A stretch of 64,000 nucleotides of DNA. Origin: Paraburkholderia xenovorans LB400. Lineage in GTDB: Bacteria; Pseudomonadota; Gammaproteobacteria; Burkholderiales; Burkholderiaceae. The notes under the pieces were generated by a model. It saw only the letters and a list, made by a program, of their open reading frames with translations, was not told the DNA's origin and searched no databases. How positions within the stretch are numbered: the first letter of the stretch is position 1; every line of letters starts with the position of its first letter. This document shows, one piece after another, positions 8,395 through 16,763 of this stretch. The stretch is from contig NC_007951.1 in assembly GCF_000013645.1 (NCBI RefSeq), forward strand, positions 434,001 through 498,000, written 5' to 3'. The position numbers and the translations under genes were made by a program.

Positions 8395-9990
8395 ATGGCT
8401 GTCCATACCGCGGCCCACCACTCGAGTGGGCAAGTTTTACCTTTCCGTGAATCGCTGCTGGCGATGCTCGGCATCTCCTTCGTCACGATGCTGGTCGCGC
8501 TCGACCAGACCGTGGTCGGCACCGCCTTGCCCACCATCGTCGCCGAACTCAAGGGTTTTGAGTTGTATGCCTGGGTCGCCACGTCGTATTTGCTGACCTC
8601 GGTGATTACCGTGCCGATTTTCGGCCGGCTTGGCGATTATTACGGGCGCAAGCCGTTCGTGATCGCGTCGATTGTCGTGTTCACGGGTGCCTCGGTGCTG
8701 TGCGGCGCGGCCAACAACATGCTGTTCCTCGTGCTCGCGCGCGGTCTGCAGGGCATTGGCGGCGGCATGCTGGTCGGCACCGCGTTCGCCTGCATTCCCG
8801 ATCTGTTTCCCGACTCGGTCGTGCGGTTGCGCTGGCAGGTGGTGATGAGTTCGGCGTTCGGTATCGCGAACGCGGTCGGGCCGTCGCTCGGCGGGTTCCT
8901 CACGCAGTATTACGGCTGGCGCTCGGTTTTCTACGTGAATCTGCCGGTCGGTCTGCTGTCGCTGTTTTTTGTCTGGCGTTTTCTGCCGCATCTGCGTCAT
9001 GTCGAACACGAAGGCAAGATGCGGCTCGACTGGCCCGGCGCGGTGCTGATCGCCGTGGCGCTCGGCTCGCTGCAACTGTTCGTCGAGTTGCTGCCCAAGC
9101 ATGGCGTGACCTTGAGCGTGGCCGCGCTGCTCGCGTTGAGCGCCGCGTCGGCTTACGCGCTGTGGCAGTGGGAAAAGCGCTGCCCGACGGCGATCCTGCC
9201 GGTCGACATGTTCCGCAATCGCAGTCTCGCCGCACTCTTCACGCTGGCCGTGCTGGGCGGCTTCACGATGTTCTCGCTGCTGTTCTACGCGCCGCTGCTG
9301 TTCCAGGGCGGCTTCGGCATGTCGCCGAAAGAGGCGGGGCTCGTCATCACGCCGCTGGTCGTGTTCATCACGATCGGCAGTATCGCCAATGGTCGCATTG
9401 TTTCGCGCGTGCGCAATCCGAATCTGATGCTGTACGTGGGCTTTACGCTGCTCGCGCTGGCGTGCCTGGGCGTGGTCGTGGCGACGCGCGCCATGCCGCA
9501 ATGGCTGTTGATGGCGTTCATGGTCGTCGGCGGATTGGGACTCGGCTTCGTCATGCCGAACCTGACGATCTTCGCGCAGCAGACGGCCGGCCGCGAACAC
9601 CTCGGCATTGCGACGGCGCTGCTGCAGTCGCTGCGGATGATCGGCGGCATGCTCGGCACGGCGCTGACCGGCACGCTGGTCAGCCACATGTACGCGAGCG
9701 GCGTGCGCAGCGCGCTCGAAAACGATCACGCGTCGCACTGGTTCGCGGATCTCGGCGATCCGCAAATCCTCATCAATCGCGACGCGCAGACCACCTTGCT
9801 CGGCCAGTTGGCGCACGCGGGCCATAACGGCGCGATGCTGCTCGAGAGCGCGCGCGAAGCGCTCGTGTCGGCGATTCATCTGGGGCTCGCAATGGCGGCG
9901 ATCATCGCCGTGGTATCGGTCTGGCAAAGCCGCCGTGTGCCGCCGATCAAGCTCCAGCGCAAGCTCGAACCCGTGATTCACGCGGACTGA
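8395..9990 (+). CDS. MFS multidrug exporter, DHA2 (14-helix) family
   Basis: A 531-residue inner-membrane drug:proton antiporter of the EmrB/QacA type. Features include the conserved LDQTVVGTALPTI segment in helix 1, the GRLGDYYGRKPF loop between helices 2 and 3 (motif A), and FGIANAVGPSLGGFLTQYYGWR in the helix 5 region (motif C). Hydrophobic segments are consistent with 14 helices and length fits. The MarR gene starts 30 bases downstream, a common arrangement in which the regulator represses its own exporter. No membrane-fusion or outer-membrane partner lies next to it, so it probably works alone. Substrate unknown. Confidence 0.9.
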   Translation: MAVHTAAHHSSGQVLPFRESLLAMLGISFVTMLVALDQTVVGTALPTIVAELKGFELYAWVATSYLLTSVITVPIFGRLGDYYGRKPFVIASIVVFTGASVLCGAANNMLFLVLARGLQGIGGGMLVGTAFACIPDLFPDSVVRLRWQVVMSSAFGIANAVGPSLGGFLTQYYGWRSVFYVNLPVGLLSLFFVWRFLPHLRHVEHEGKMRLDWPGAVLIAVALGSLQLFVELLPKHGVTLSVAALLALSAASAYALWQWEKRCPTAILPVDMFRNRSLAALFTLAVLGGFTMFSLLFYAPLLFQGGFGMSPKEAGLVITPLVVFITIGSIANGRIVSRVRNPNLMLYVGFTLLALACLGVVVATRAMPQWLLMAFMVVGGLGLGFVMPNLTIFAQQTAGREHLGIATALLQSLRMIGGMLGTALTGTLVSHMYASGVRSALENDHASHWFADLGDPQILINRDAQTTLLGQLAHAGHNGAMLLESAREALVSAIHLGLAMAAIIAVVSVWQSRRVPPIKLQRKLEPVIHAD

Positions 9991-10020
9991 TTCTTGGACT
10001 TATCGTTTTACTGACAGATC

Positions 10021-10533
10021 ATGGAAGAACAGGACCGCGTCGCCGTCATGCAGCAATTCGGCCGCACTTACCGGACGTTCATGTCGGCCTTCGAGGCGCA
10101 CGTTGGCCACCCGCTGCCGCGCTGGCGCATTCTGCTCGCGTTGCACGAGCAGGGTGGCGAGTCGTCGCAGAAGCGTCTGGTGGAGCGCTTGCGCGTCGAC
10201 CCGGGCGCGCTGACGCGGCAACTGAAAACGCTGGAGGGTATGGGCTGGATCGCTCGCAGCATGGACACGCGCGACAACCGCGTGACCAACGTGCGTCTGA
10301 CCGAAGCGGGGCAATCGGCCACCGAAGCCAGCTTGCCGCGCCGCAATGCGTTTCTGCACGACACGATGGCGGGGTTGCCGGACGATGCGCTGGGCGCGCT
10401 GTCGGCGGCGTTGAAGCTGCTCGAAGCAAGGATCGGCGAGGTGGCGGCGATGGCCGGCGCCGCCGGAGCGGGCTCTATCGATATCACGCAGCCACCCGCG
10501 GCCGTGGCGGGCGAAGCTCCGCGCCAGCCTTGA
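10021..10533 (+). CDS. MarR family transcriptional regulator
   Basis: A 170-residue winged-helix DNA-binding protein. The helix-turn-helix and wing are visible in SSQKRLVERLRVDPGALTRQ followed by LKTLEGMGWIARSMDTRDNR, with the basic DTRDNR wing tip. It is the second gene of the exporter operon, 30 bases after the MFS stop, and probably represses that operon in the absence of a ligand. The palindrome TTGACGAGTCAA before the exporter is a possible binding site. The C-terminal end is alanine/proline-rich and likely disordered. Confidence 0.88.
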   Translation: MEEQDRVAVMQQFGRTYRTFMSAFEAHVGHPLPRWRILLALHEQGGESSQKRLVERLRVDPGALTRQLKTLEGMGWIARSMDTRDNRVTNVRLTEAGQSATEASLPRRNAFLHDTMAGLPDDALGALSAALKLLEARIGEVAAMAGAAGAGSIDITQPPAAVAGEAPRQP

Positions 10534-10620
10534 CCTGCTGCCGGATGCAGATGAACGCAGGCGGTTCTTTGGAACCACTGCGCGACCATTCGCCCCGCGT
10601 GGAACGCCACGAAACGTCAC

Positions 10621-10656
10621 GAAGGGCACGCTCCGTTCTCTCGGAACGCACCCTTC
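10621..10656 (-). terminator. Weak imperfect hairpin between convergent MarR and deaminase genes
   Basis: GAAGGG (10621-10626) and CCCTTC (10651-10656) form the base of an imperfect stem that continues with mismatches to a CTCCG/CGGA inner stem. It lies between two convergent genes. There is no long T tract on either strand, so termination here is only possible, not clear. Confidence 0.3.
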
Positions 10657-10666
10657 GCAAGAACAA

Positions 10667-11944
10667 TCAGAAAAACGTTTCGATCACTTCCGTGACCCGA
10701 TACGCCGGATCGACCACCAGCACCTGACGCCATTTGTCGAACGTCAGACACGGATGCGAGATGTCGAACGCGATCATGTCGCCCACTTTCAGATCAGCGC
10801 CCGCGGGAATCCGCAGATATGCATGCTGATCCATCAAGCCGAAAATCTCCCAGCCTTCGCTCGCCGCGATATCGCGCGGTGCTTCGTTACCCGGACGATA
10901 GTGGCGCGCCGGCTCCGGCATGCCCGCGTCGAACGCGGAATCACGCTTGCCCAGACCGATGATCGCGCGATCCGGTTCGGGAATCGACTGCACATACGCC
11001 CACAATTGCAGCGCGGGAAGCAGCCCTTCGCCCATTTTCTTCGCGACCGGATTGCGCGCGAAGATGTCCGTCTGCGCCTTGCGATAAATACCGACATCGT
11101 GTGTCAGATAGCAGCCCGGACGCAGCACGACCTCGACCTTGCCGGTCTCCGAGGCCTTCACGAATTCCTCCGCGACCACGTCGTACCAGGCCGACCCCGC
11201 GCCTGACAGCACTGCCGGCGCACGCGCAAAGCGCTCCTGCTCGACGAGTTCACGCGTCACCGCGACCGCGCTTTGCAGAAACTCGCGCACCTCGTGCTCT
11301 TCCTTGAGCACGCCTTCATACAGTTCGACGCCGGCGAGCTTCAGCGTGTCCGGATAGCGTGTAATCGCCTCGAGCACCGCGTTGCGTTGCGCCGCGTCGC
11401 GTACACCCGTGCGGCCGCCCGGCACGCCGAGTTCGAGCAGCACCTGCAACTGCTTGTTCACCGACTTGAAAAACTCGCCCAATTGCTCGACGCCTTCCAC
11501 CGAATCGACGAGGCAGAAGAATTCGAATTCCGGATCGCTCAGCAACTCGGCGACCATCATCATGTTGCGGCGGCCGACCAGCTGATTGGCCATCAGCACG
11601 CGCGAGACGCCGCCGTGGTAAGCCGCACGCACCTGATGCGCGGTGGCGAGCGTGATCCCCCATGCGCCGGTTTCGAGCTGGCGGCGAAACAGTTGCGGCG
11701 CCATCGTAGTCTTGCCGTGCGGCGCGAGCTTCACGCCGTATTCCGCCACAAATGCCTGCATCCACTTCAGGTTGTGCTCCACCCGGTCCGCGTACAGCAC
11801 GGCGGCCGGCAGGCTCACGTCTTCGTTCAGCAGGTTCCACTCCAGACGCGCGGCATCCGTGAGCTGGATGCTGGTACCCGGAACCATGCCCAAGCCCTTG
11901 CTATAAGGATCAATCGTCGCGCCCTGATAGTTTGTAACTTTCAT
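10667..11944 (-). CDS. PLP-dependent D-amino acid deaminase / DSD1-like protein
   Basis: A 425-residue member of the D-serine dehydratase-like branch of fold-type III PLP enzymes (alanine racemase N-terminal barrel). Lys78 in LAPHGKTTMAP is the likely Schiff-base lysine. Near the C terminus an HPC motif (His-x-Cys) matches the zinc-binding pair described for eukaryotic-type D-serine dehydratase. The reaction expected is removal of ammonia from a D-amino acid via an imine/enamine. The ATG at 11944 has gaggagac just upstream and is preferred over starts up to 11995. It is divergent from an RpiR regulator, D-aminoacylase and Rid protein, which supports D-amino-acid catabolism. The exact substrate is not determined. 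Confidence 0.85.
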   Translation of the reverse strand: MKVTNYQGATIDPYSKGLGMVPGTSIQLTDAARLEWNLLNEDVSLPAAVLYADRVEHNLKWMQAFVAEYGVKLAPHGKTTMAPQLFRRQLETGAWGITLATAHQVRAAYHGGVSRVLMANQLVGRRNMMMVAELLSDPEFEFFCLVDSVEGVEQLGEFFKSVNKQLQVLLELGVPGGRTGVRDAAQRNAVLEAITRYPDTLKLAGVELYEGVLKEEHEVREFLQSAVAVTRELVEQERFARAPAVLSGAGSAWYDVVAEEFVKASETGKVEVVLRPGCYLTHDVGIYRKAQTDIFARNPVAKKMGEGLLPALQLWAYVQSIPEPDRAIIGLGKRDSAFDAGMPEPARHYRPGNEAPRDIAASEGWEIFGLMDQHAYLRIPAGADLKVGDMIAFDISHPCLTFDKWRQVLVVDPAYRVTEVIETFF

Positions 11945-11978
11945 GTCTCCTCGCTCCATCGTCCAGTTAAATTGAATC

Positions 11979-12012
11979 AAAGTTGACTTTAGCATGTTAC
12001 CGAAAGTACGAT
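11979..12012 (+). promoter_or_regulatory. Promoter and palindromic operator in the deaminase/rpiR divergent region
   Basis: TTGACT (11983-11988) and TACGAT (12007-12012), spaced by 18 bases, form a plausible promoter for the RpiR operon. A 12-bp palindrome AAAGTTGACTTT (11979-11990) covers this -35 box. A regulator bound here could control both divergent units; the RpiR protein is the local candidate. Confidence 0.5.
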
Positions 12013-12100
12013 GGATGAAGAAATGTTATTTAGTACCACGGTTTGCCGGAGGCGCGTTGTCAGCCTTCGTTGAGCCTTCGCGCCACATCCACAGTCCGCA

Positions 12101-12988
12101 ATGAACTCAACCGCCGAACCGCTGGCTTTCGACATCGTCGCGCGCATTGCCGAATGCGCGCCCGAGCTGCGCTCGGCCGAACGCAAGGTCGCCGCGCTGA
12201 TTCTCGACGATCTGACCGGCGCCTCGCGCGCCAGCATCGGCGCGCTCGCGCAGCAGGCCGAGGTGAGCGTCGCGACCGTGACGCGCTTTGCCAAGGCGGT
12301 GGGTTGCCGCGACGTGCGCGAACTCAAGCTGCGGCTGGCGCAGGCCGCGGCGGTCGGTCAGCGCTTCCTGCAGCCAGGCCCGAGCGGCGCGCCTGAGCCG
12401 ATCGCGACCCGGGTGTTCGACGAATTGCAGACCACGCTGGCGCACAACCATCAGTTGCTGCGCCAGGCGCCGCTCGGCGAAGCGGCTGCCGCCTTGCGCG
12501 CTGCACGCATGATCTACGTGTTCGGCATGGGTGGCGGTTCCACCGCGCTCGCCGACGAGATGCGCTTCAGGCTCGTGCGTCTCGGCCGGCCCGTGGCGAC
12601 CTATCAGGACGGCTTGCTGCAACGCATGGTGGCGAGCACCGTGTCGCGTGACTGTGTGGTGATCGCGCTGTCCACCACGGGGCGTGTGCCCGAGATGGTC
12701 GAAAACTGCAAGATCGCGCGCAGCTACGGCGCGACCGTGGTCGCGCTGACCGCGCCGGCTTCGCCGCTTGCGAGGCTGGCCGATTGGGTGATCCCGATCG
12801 TCGCGTTTGAAACTGATTTCATTTACAAGCCGTCGTCGTCGCGCTACGCAATGATGATGGCGCTCGATGTGCTCGTCACCGAACTCGCCGTCAGTCAGGG
12901 CGACGAGAGCCGCGAACTGCTGCGCCGCATGAAGCATGCGCTCGACACGCACCGCGGCGGCGGCGATCGACAACCGTTAGGAGACTGA
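12101..12988 (+). CDS. RpiR family transcriptional regulator (HTH + SIS)
   Basis: A 295-residue regulator. The N-terminal RpiR helix-turn-helix is seen in SIGALAQQAEVSVATVTRFAKAVG, and a SIS sugar-isomerase-like domain follows from about residue 125, with GMGGGSTALADEMRFRLVRLG and the later IALSTTGRVPEMVENCKIARSYGA segment. RpiR proteins usually sense phosphorylated sugars, and some control amino-sugar or amino-acid use. Its stop is three bases before the D-aminoacylase start, so it heads that operon and is divergent from the deaminase. This points to control of D-amino-acid use, with an unknown effector. Confidence 0.9.
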   Translation: MNSTAEPLAFDIVARIAECAPELRSAERKVAALILDDLTGASRASIGALAQQAEVSVATVTRFAKAVGCRDVRELKLRLAQAAAVGQRFLQPGPSGAPEPIATRVFDELQTTLAHNHQLLRQAPLGEAAAALRAARMIYVFGMGGGSTALADEMRFRLVRLGRPVATYQDGLLQRMVASTVSRDCVVIALSTTGRVPEMVENCKIARSYGATVVALTAPASPLARLADWVIPIVAFETDFIYKPSSSRYAMMMALDVLVTELAVSQGDESRELLRRMKHALDTHRGGGDRQPLGD

Positions 12989-12991
12989 TCC

Positions 12992-14473
12992 ATGCATTCG
13001 CATCCCGAAGCCGCCGATACGCTGATCTTCGGCGCGCAACTGTACGACGGCACGGGCGCGCCGCCGGTCGAGCGCGATGTCGCGGTGCGTGACGGCCGCA
13101 TCGTCGCGATCGGCAATCTGTCGAACTGGCTGGCCGAAGAGGTGATCGAGGCCGAAGGCCGCGCGCTGGCGCCGGGCTTCATCGACGTTCATACGCACGA
13201 CGACACGCACGTGATCCGCTCGCCGCAAATGCTGCCGAAGATCACGCAAGGCGTGACGACGGTGATTGTCGGCAATTGCGGCATCAGCGCGTCGCCGGTT
13301 GCGCTCAGGGGCGAGCCGCCCGATCCGATGAACCTGCTCGGCGAGCGCGACGCGTTCCAGTATCCGACCTTCGCCGCGTATGTCGCAGCGGTCAATGCGG
13401 CGCGGCCAGCGGTGAACGTCGGCGCGCTGATCGGACATACGGCGTTGCGCAGCAACCAGATGGACCGGCTCGATCGCGCGGCGACCGGGCAGGAAATCGA
13501 AGCCATGCGCGCTCAACTCGAAGAAGCATTGGCCAACGGCGCGCTGGGTTTGAGCTCGGGGCTTGCCTACGGCTCGGCGTTCGCCGCGCCGGCCGAAGAA
13601 GTGATGGCGCTGGCTGAACCGCTCGCCGCCGCCGGCGCGCTGTACACCACGCATATGCGCACCGAGTTCGACGCGATTCTCGACGCAATGGAAGAAGCGT
13701 ATCGCGTGGGCCGTCATGCGCACGTGCCGGTGGTGATTTCGCATCTGAAGTGCGCTGGGCCGTCGAACTGGGGCCGCAGCGAAGAAGTGCTGAAGTCGCT
13801 GGAAGGCGCGCGCCGCCTGCAGCCGGTCGGTTGCGATTGCTATCCATACAACCGCAGTTCGTCGACGCTCGATCTGAAGCAGGTGACGGGCGATATCGAC
13901 ATCACGATTACGTGGTCGGAGCCGCATCCGGAGATGGCGGGCAAGCTCGTGAAGGAGATTGCCGCGGAGTGGGGCGTCACGCAGCAGGAAGCGGGCAAGC
14001 GCCTGCAACCGGCGGGCGCGGTGTATCACAACATGTCCGAAGACGACGTGCGGCGCATTCTCTCGCATCCCGCGACGATGGTCGGCTCGGACGGTTTGCC
14101 GAACGATCCGCTGCCGCATCCGCGCTTGTGGGGCGCATTTCCGCGCGTGCTTGGCCACTATGCGCGCGACGCGGGCTTGCTGCCGCTCGAAGAAGCGGTG
14201 CGCAAGATGACCAGCCTGTCGGCGCGGCGCTTTGGTCTGGCGCAGCGTGGCGAGGTGCATATCGGCTATCACGCCGATCTGGTGCTGTTCGACCCGGCCA
14301 GAGTGCGCGATGCGGCGACGTTCGAAAAACCGCAGCAGGCCGCCGACGGTATCGACGCGGTGTGGGTGAACGGCGTGTTGTCGTACCGCGACGGCGAAGT
14401 GATGGGCGAGCGCGCCGGTCACTTCGTGGCGCGTGGCGCGGCGTCGAAGGGCGACGCGCACGGCGCGTTCTGA
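12992..14473 (+). CDS. dan: D-aminoacylase (N-acyl-D-amino-acid deacylase)
   Basis: A 493-residue amidohydrolase-superfamily enzyme that hydrolyses N-acyl-D-amino acids to the free D-amino acid and a carboxylate. Metal-site features are present: the GFIDVHTHDD motif (HxH), the VGNCGIS segment carrying the zinc-ligand cysteine known in D-aminoacylases, and a late GSDGLPNDPLPHPR segment with the catalytic-type aspartate. Length agrees with the family (about 480-500). Start at ATG 12992 follows a taggagac ribosome-binding site. It sits between the RpiR gene (3-base gap) and the Rid gene, and its product would feed the divergent PLP deaminase. Confidence 0.93.
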   Translation: MHSHPEAADTLIFGAQLYDGTGAPPVERDVAVRDGRIVAIGNLSNWLAEEVIEAEGRALAPGFIDVHTHDDTHVIRSPQMLPKITQGVTTVIVGNCGISASPVALRGEPPDPMNLLGERDAFQYPTFAAYVAAVNAARPAVNVGALIGHTALRSNQMDRLDRAATGQEIEAMRAQLEEALANGALGLSSGLAYGSAFAAPAEEVMALAEPLAAAGALYTTHMRTEFDAILDAMEEAYRVGRHAHVPVVISHLKCAGPSNWGRSEEVLKSLEGARRLQPVGCDCYPYNRSSSTLDLKQVTGDIDITITWSEPHPEMAGKLVKEIAAEWGVTQQEAGKRLQPAGAVYHNMSEDDVRRILSHPATMVGSDGLPNDPLPHPRLWGAFPRVLGHYARDAGLLPLEEAVRKMTSLSARRFGLAQRGEVHIGYHADLVLFDPARVRDAATFEKPQQAADGIDAVWVNGVLSYRDGEVMGERAGHFVARGAASKGDAHGAF

Positions 14474-14547
14474 ATTTTTGATCGATTGATTGCGGCGCGC
14501 GGGGCGATTCTGCCGAACGCGCGTCGGACTATTCAAGGAGTGTAGTG

Positions 14548-14934
14548 ATGAAACGATATGGTGTTGAAGGCGGGAAGGGAACGGGCGGTCAGCATATGCC
14601 GTTTGCACGTGCGGTCGAAGCCGACGGCTGGCTGTTCGTGTCGGGCCAGACGCCGATGGAAAACGGCGAAGTGATCAACGGCGGCATCGTCGAGCAGTCG
14701 CACAAGGCGATTCAGAACGTGTTCGCGATTCTGAAGGAGGCCGGCTATGGCGCGGAGCATGTGGTCCGCTGCGGCGTGTGGCTGGATGATCCGCGTGACT
14801 TCGCGTCGTTCAACAAGGTGTTCCGCGAGTACTTCGGCGAGAACCCGCCGGCGCGCGCCTGCGTGGTTTCTTCGATGGTGATCGATTGCCGCGTCGAAGT
14901 GGACTGCGTGGCTTATAAGAAGCCCACGGCCTAA
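14548..14934 (+). CDS. RidA family (YjgF/UK114) protein
   Basis: A 128-residue Rid-family protein, probably a reactive imine/enamine deaminase. It has the family fold signature FVSGQTPMENGE near the start and PARACV near the end, where the arginine corresponds to the substrate-binding arginine of active RidA proteins. The ATG at 14548 with aaggag seven bases upstream is chosen over a GTG one codon earlier. Downstream of D-aminoacylase and opposite a PLP deaminase, it would hydrolyse the 2-imino acid the deaminase releases. This assignment to the pathway is an inference from position and family. Confidence 0.88.
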   Translation: MKRYGVEGGKGTGGQHMPFARAVEADGWLFVSGQTPMENGEVINGGIVEQSHKAIQNVFAILKEAGYGAEHVVRCGVWLDDPRDFASFNKVFREYFGENPPARACVVSSMVIDCRVEVDCVAYKKPTA

Positions 14935-14955
14935 GCCTGCACATTCAGCCGGTTC

Positions 14956-14992
14956 GTTCGCCGCAAATTCGCATCGACTCGGCGCGGCGAAC
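14956..14992. terminator. Hairpin between convergent Rid and queF genes
   Basis: A 9-bp perfect stem, GTTCGCCGC (14956-14964) and GCGGCGAAC (14984-14992), with a 19-base loop lies between two convergent genes. It could end both transcripts, but T tracts are weak on both sides. Confidence 0.35.
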
Positions 14993-15004
14993 AACCTGCT
15001 TTTC

Positions 15005-15829
15005 TTACTGCCGCGCGAGCCGCATATTGTCCGGCATCGGCAAGTTGTAATTCGTGCGGAACGGATTGATGTCCAGCCCGCCGCGCCGCGTATAACGCGC
15101 GTACACCGCAAGCTTCACCGGCTTGCAGGCCTTCAGCACGTCGACGAAAATCCGCTCGACACATTGCTCGTGAAAGCCGGTGTGATTCCGGTACGAGATG
15201 ATGTAGCGCAGCAAGCCTGCGTGATCGATCTGCGGGCCCACGTAATGAATCTGCACGCTGCCCCAATCCGGCTGCCCCGTTACCGGGCAATTCGACTTCA
15301 GCAAGTTGGAAAACACCGTTTCTTCGACCGGCGCTTCATGCAGTGCCGCCTTCAGCAAAGACGCGTCCGGCTGATAAACGTCGGTGTCCAGATCCAGCCG
15401 GTCCAGCGACAAGCCTTCGAATTCTTCCATCTGCAATTTGCCGAACTTGTACGGCGCCGTTAGATGAACGGAAACCGTCGCGCCGCACGACGCGGACACA
15501 TCGCGCCTGATCGTGTCGCGTACGGCGTCCATCGACTCGAAAGCGGTCTGCGCGAACGAGCCGAGATAAAGCTTGAACGACTTGGATTCGACGATATTCG
15601 GCGAATCCGCCGGCACGAAGAAAGTCGCCACCGCGATTTGCGGCTTGCCGCGCGCATTCAGCCAGGACAGTTCGTAGGCATTCCAGATGTCCGTGCCGAA
15701 GAACGGCAACTGCGCGCCGATGCCGATCGCCTCGCGCGCATTTTTTCGCGCGATCGGAAACAGCAGCGACGCGTCGTATTGTTCGGTGTAAGTGGAGGCC
15801 TTACCCAGCGGGGATTGTTCGGGTGTCAT
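15005..15829 (-). CDS. queF: NADPH-dependent preQ0 reductase QueF
   Basis: A 274-residue enzyme of queuosine biosynthesis that reduces the nitrile of 7-cyano-7-deazaguanine to 7-aminomethyl-7-deazaguanine. It is of the long, tunnelling-fold-duplicated type like the E. coli protein. The QueF motif ESKSFKLYL is at about 81-89, and the catalytic pair is Cys181 and Asp188 in [12 protein letters not shown]. The ATG at 15829 is used, overlapping the upstream nucleotidase stop as ATGA, so translation is probably coupled. Longer in-frame extensions upstream are not supported. Confidence 0.95.
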   Translation of the reverse strand: MTPEQSPLGKASTYTEQYDASLLFPIARKNAREAIGIGAQLPFFGTDIWNAYELSWLNARGKPQIAVATFFVPADSPNIVESKSFKLYLGSFAQTAFESMDAVRDTIRRDVSASCGATVSVHLTAPYKFGKLQMEEFEGLSLDRLDLDTDVYQPDASLLKAALHEAPVEETVFSNLLKSNCPVTGQPDWGSVQIHYVGPQIDHAGLLRYIISYRNHTGFHEQCVERIFVDVLKACKPVKLAVYARYTRRGGLDINPFRTNYNLPMPDNMRLARQ

Positions 15830-16728
15830 GATGCGTTCACGATGCCACTCATCACATGCCCCGTCGCCGTCACGACGCGGGCCGATTCGCAGTGGCCAAT
15901 TTGGTCGTCGAAGAAAAAGTCCGGCTCGAACTCGCGCAGAAATGCGCTCTTGTCGAGGCCGCCGAGGAACATCGCTTCGTCGATTTCGATGTTCCACGCC
16001 ATCAGGGTGCGGATCGCGCGCTCATGCGCGGGCGCCGAGCGCGCCGTCACCAATGCCGTACGAATATGCATGGGCGCGGCTTCGTCCGCGAGTTTTTGCA
16101 ACCGGTGCAGCGCTTCGAGCAACGGCTTCAGTGGGCCGTCCGCGAGCGGCAGATCCTTGTTGTGAATCTCGTGGCCGACAAAGGCGCGCAAACCGTCTTT
16201 CTGGAACACGCGCTCGGCCTCGTCGGAAAACAGCACGGCGTCGCCGTCGAAGGCAATGCGGATTTCGTCCGGATACTTGCTCGCCATTTTCGCCGATTCC
16301 GGCAGCACGCGCGCGGCGGGAAAGCCGGCGGCGAGCGCGTCGCGCACGTCCTGCTGATTCGCCGATAAAAACAGCGACGCGTTCAGCGGCTTCAGGTAGC
16401 CGAACGGCGCGCGCCCACGCGTGAACACGCCGCGTTCGATGGCGAGCCCATGTTCGCGGCACGAATGGAACGCACGCAGTCCGCTGATCGGATCGCTGCG
16501 CGAGAGAATCACCACTTCGACGCGATGGCCGCCCGCGTTCAATGCCAGCAGCTTGCGGATCAGCGGGAATGCCACGCCCGGTTTGGCGGGCACGGCGAGG
16601 CGGTCGCGCTGCAATGCTTCATAGGCTTGCAGGTTGCCTTCCTCGTACACGCGGTTCTCTTCCTCGAAGTCGAACAGCGCGCGCGACGAGATTGCCACCA
16701 CCAGTTTGTCGACAAGCGAAAGAGCCAT
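15826..16728 (-). CDS. Cytosolic 5'-nucleotidase (NT5C1 family)
   Basis: A 300-residue protein resembling cytosolic type I 5'-nucleotidases, which dephosphorylate nucleoside monophosphates. Visible features are the [15 protein letters not shown]-terminal segment, [16 protein letters not shown] in the middle (acidic metal-binding site of the HAD-like fold) and [13 protein letters not shown] near the C terminus. Its stop overlaps the queF start by the ATGA arrangement, so the two genes form a tight operon. A role in purine turnover connected to queuosine precursors is possible but not shown. Confidence 0.8.
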   Translation of the reverse strand: MALSLVDKLVVAISSRALFDFEEENRVYEEGNLQAYEALQRDRLAVPAKPGVAFPLIRKLLALNAGGHRVEVVILSRSDPISGLRAFHSCREHGLAIERGVFTRGRAPFGYLKPLNASLFLSANQQDVRDALAAGFPAARVLPESAKMASKYPDEIRIAFDGDAVLFSDEAERVFQKDGLRAFVGHEIHNKDLPLADGPLKPLLEALHRLQKLADEAAPMHIRTALVTARSAPAHERAIRTLMAWNIEIDEAMFLGGLDKSAFLREFEPDFFFDDQIGHCESARVVTATGHVMSGIVNAS

Positions 16729-16763
16729 CTGCGCGTTTCAGTCCCAGGTGCGGTTAAGGTTAA

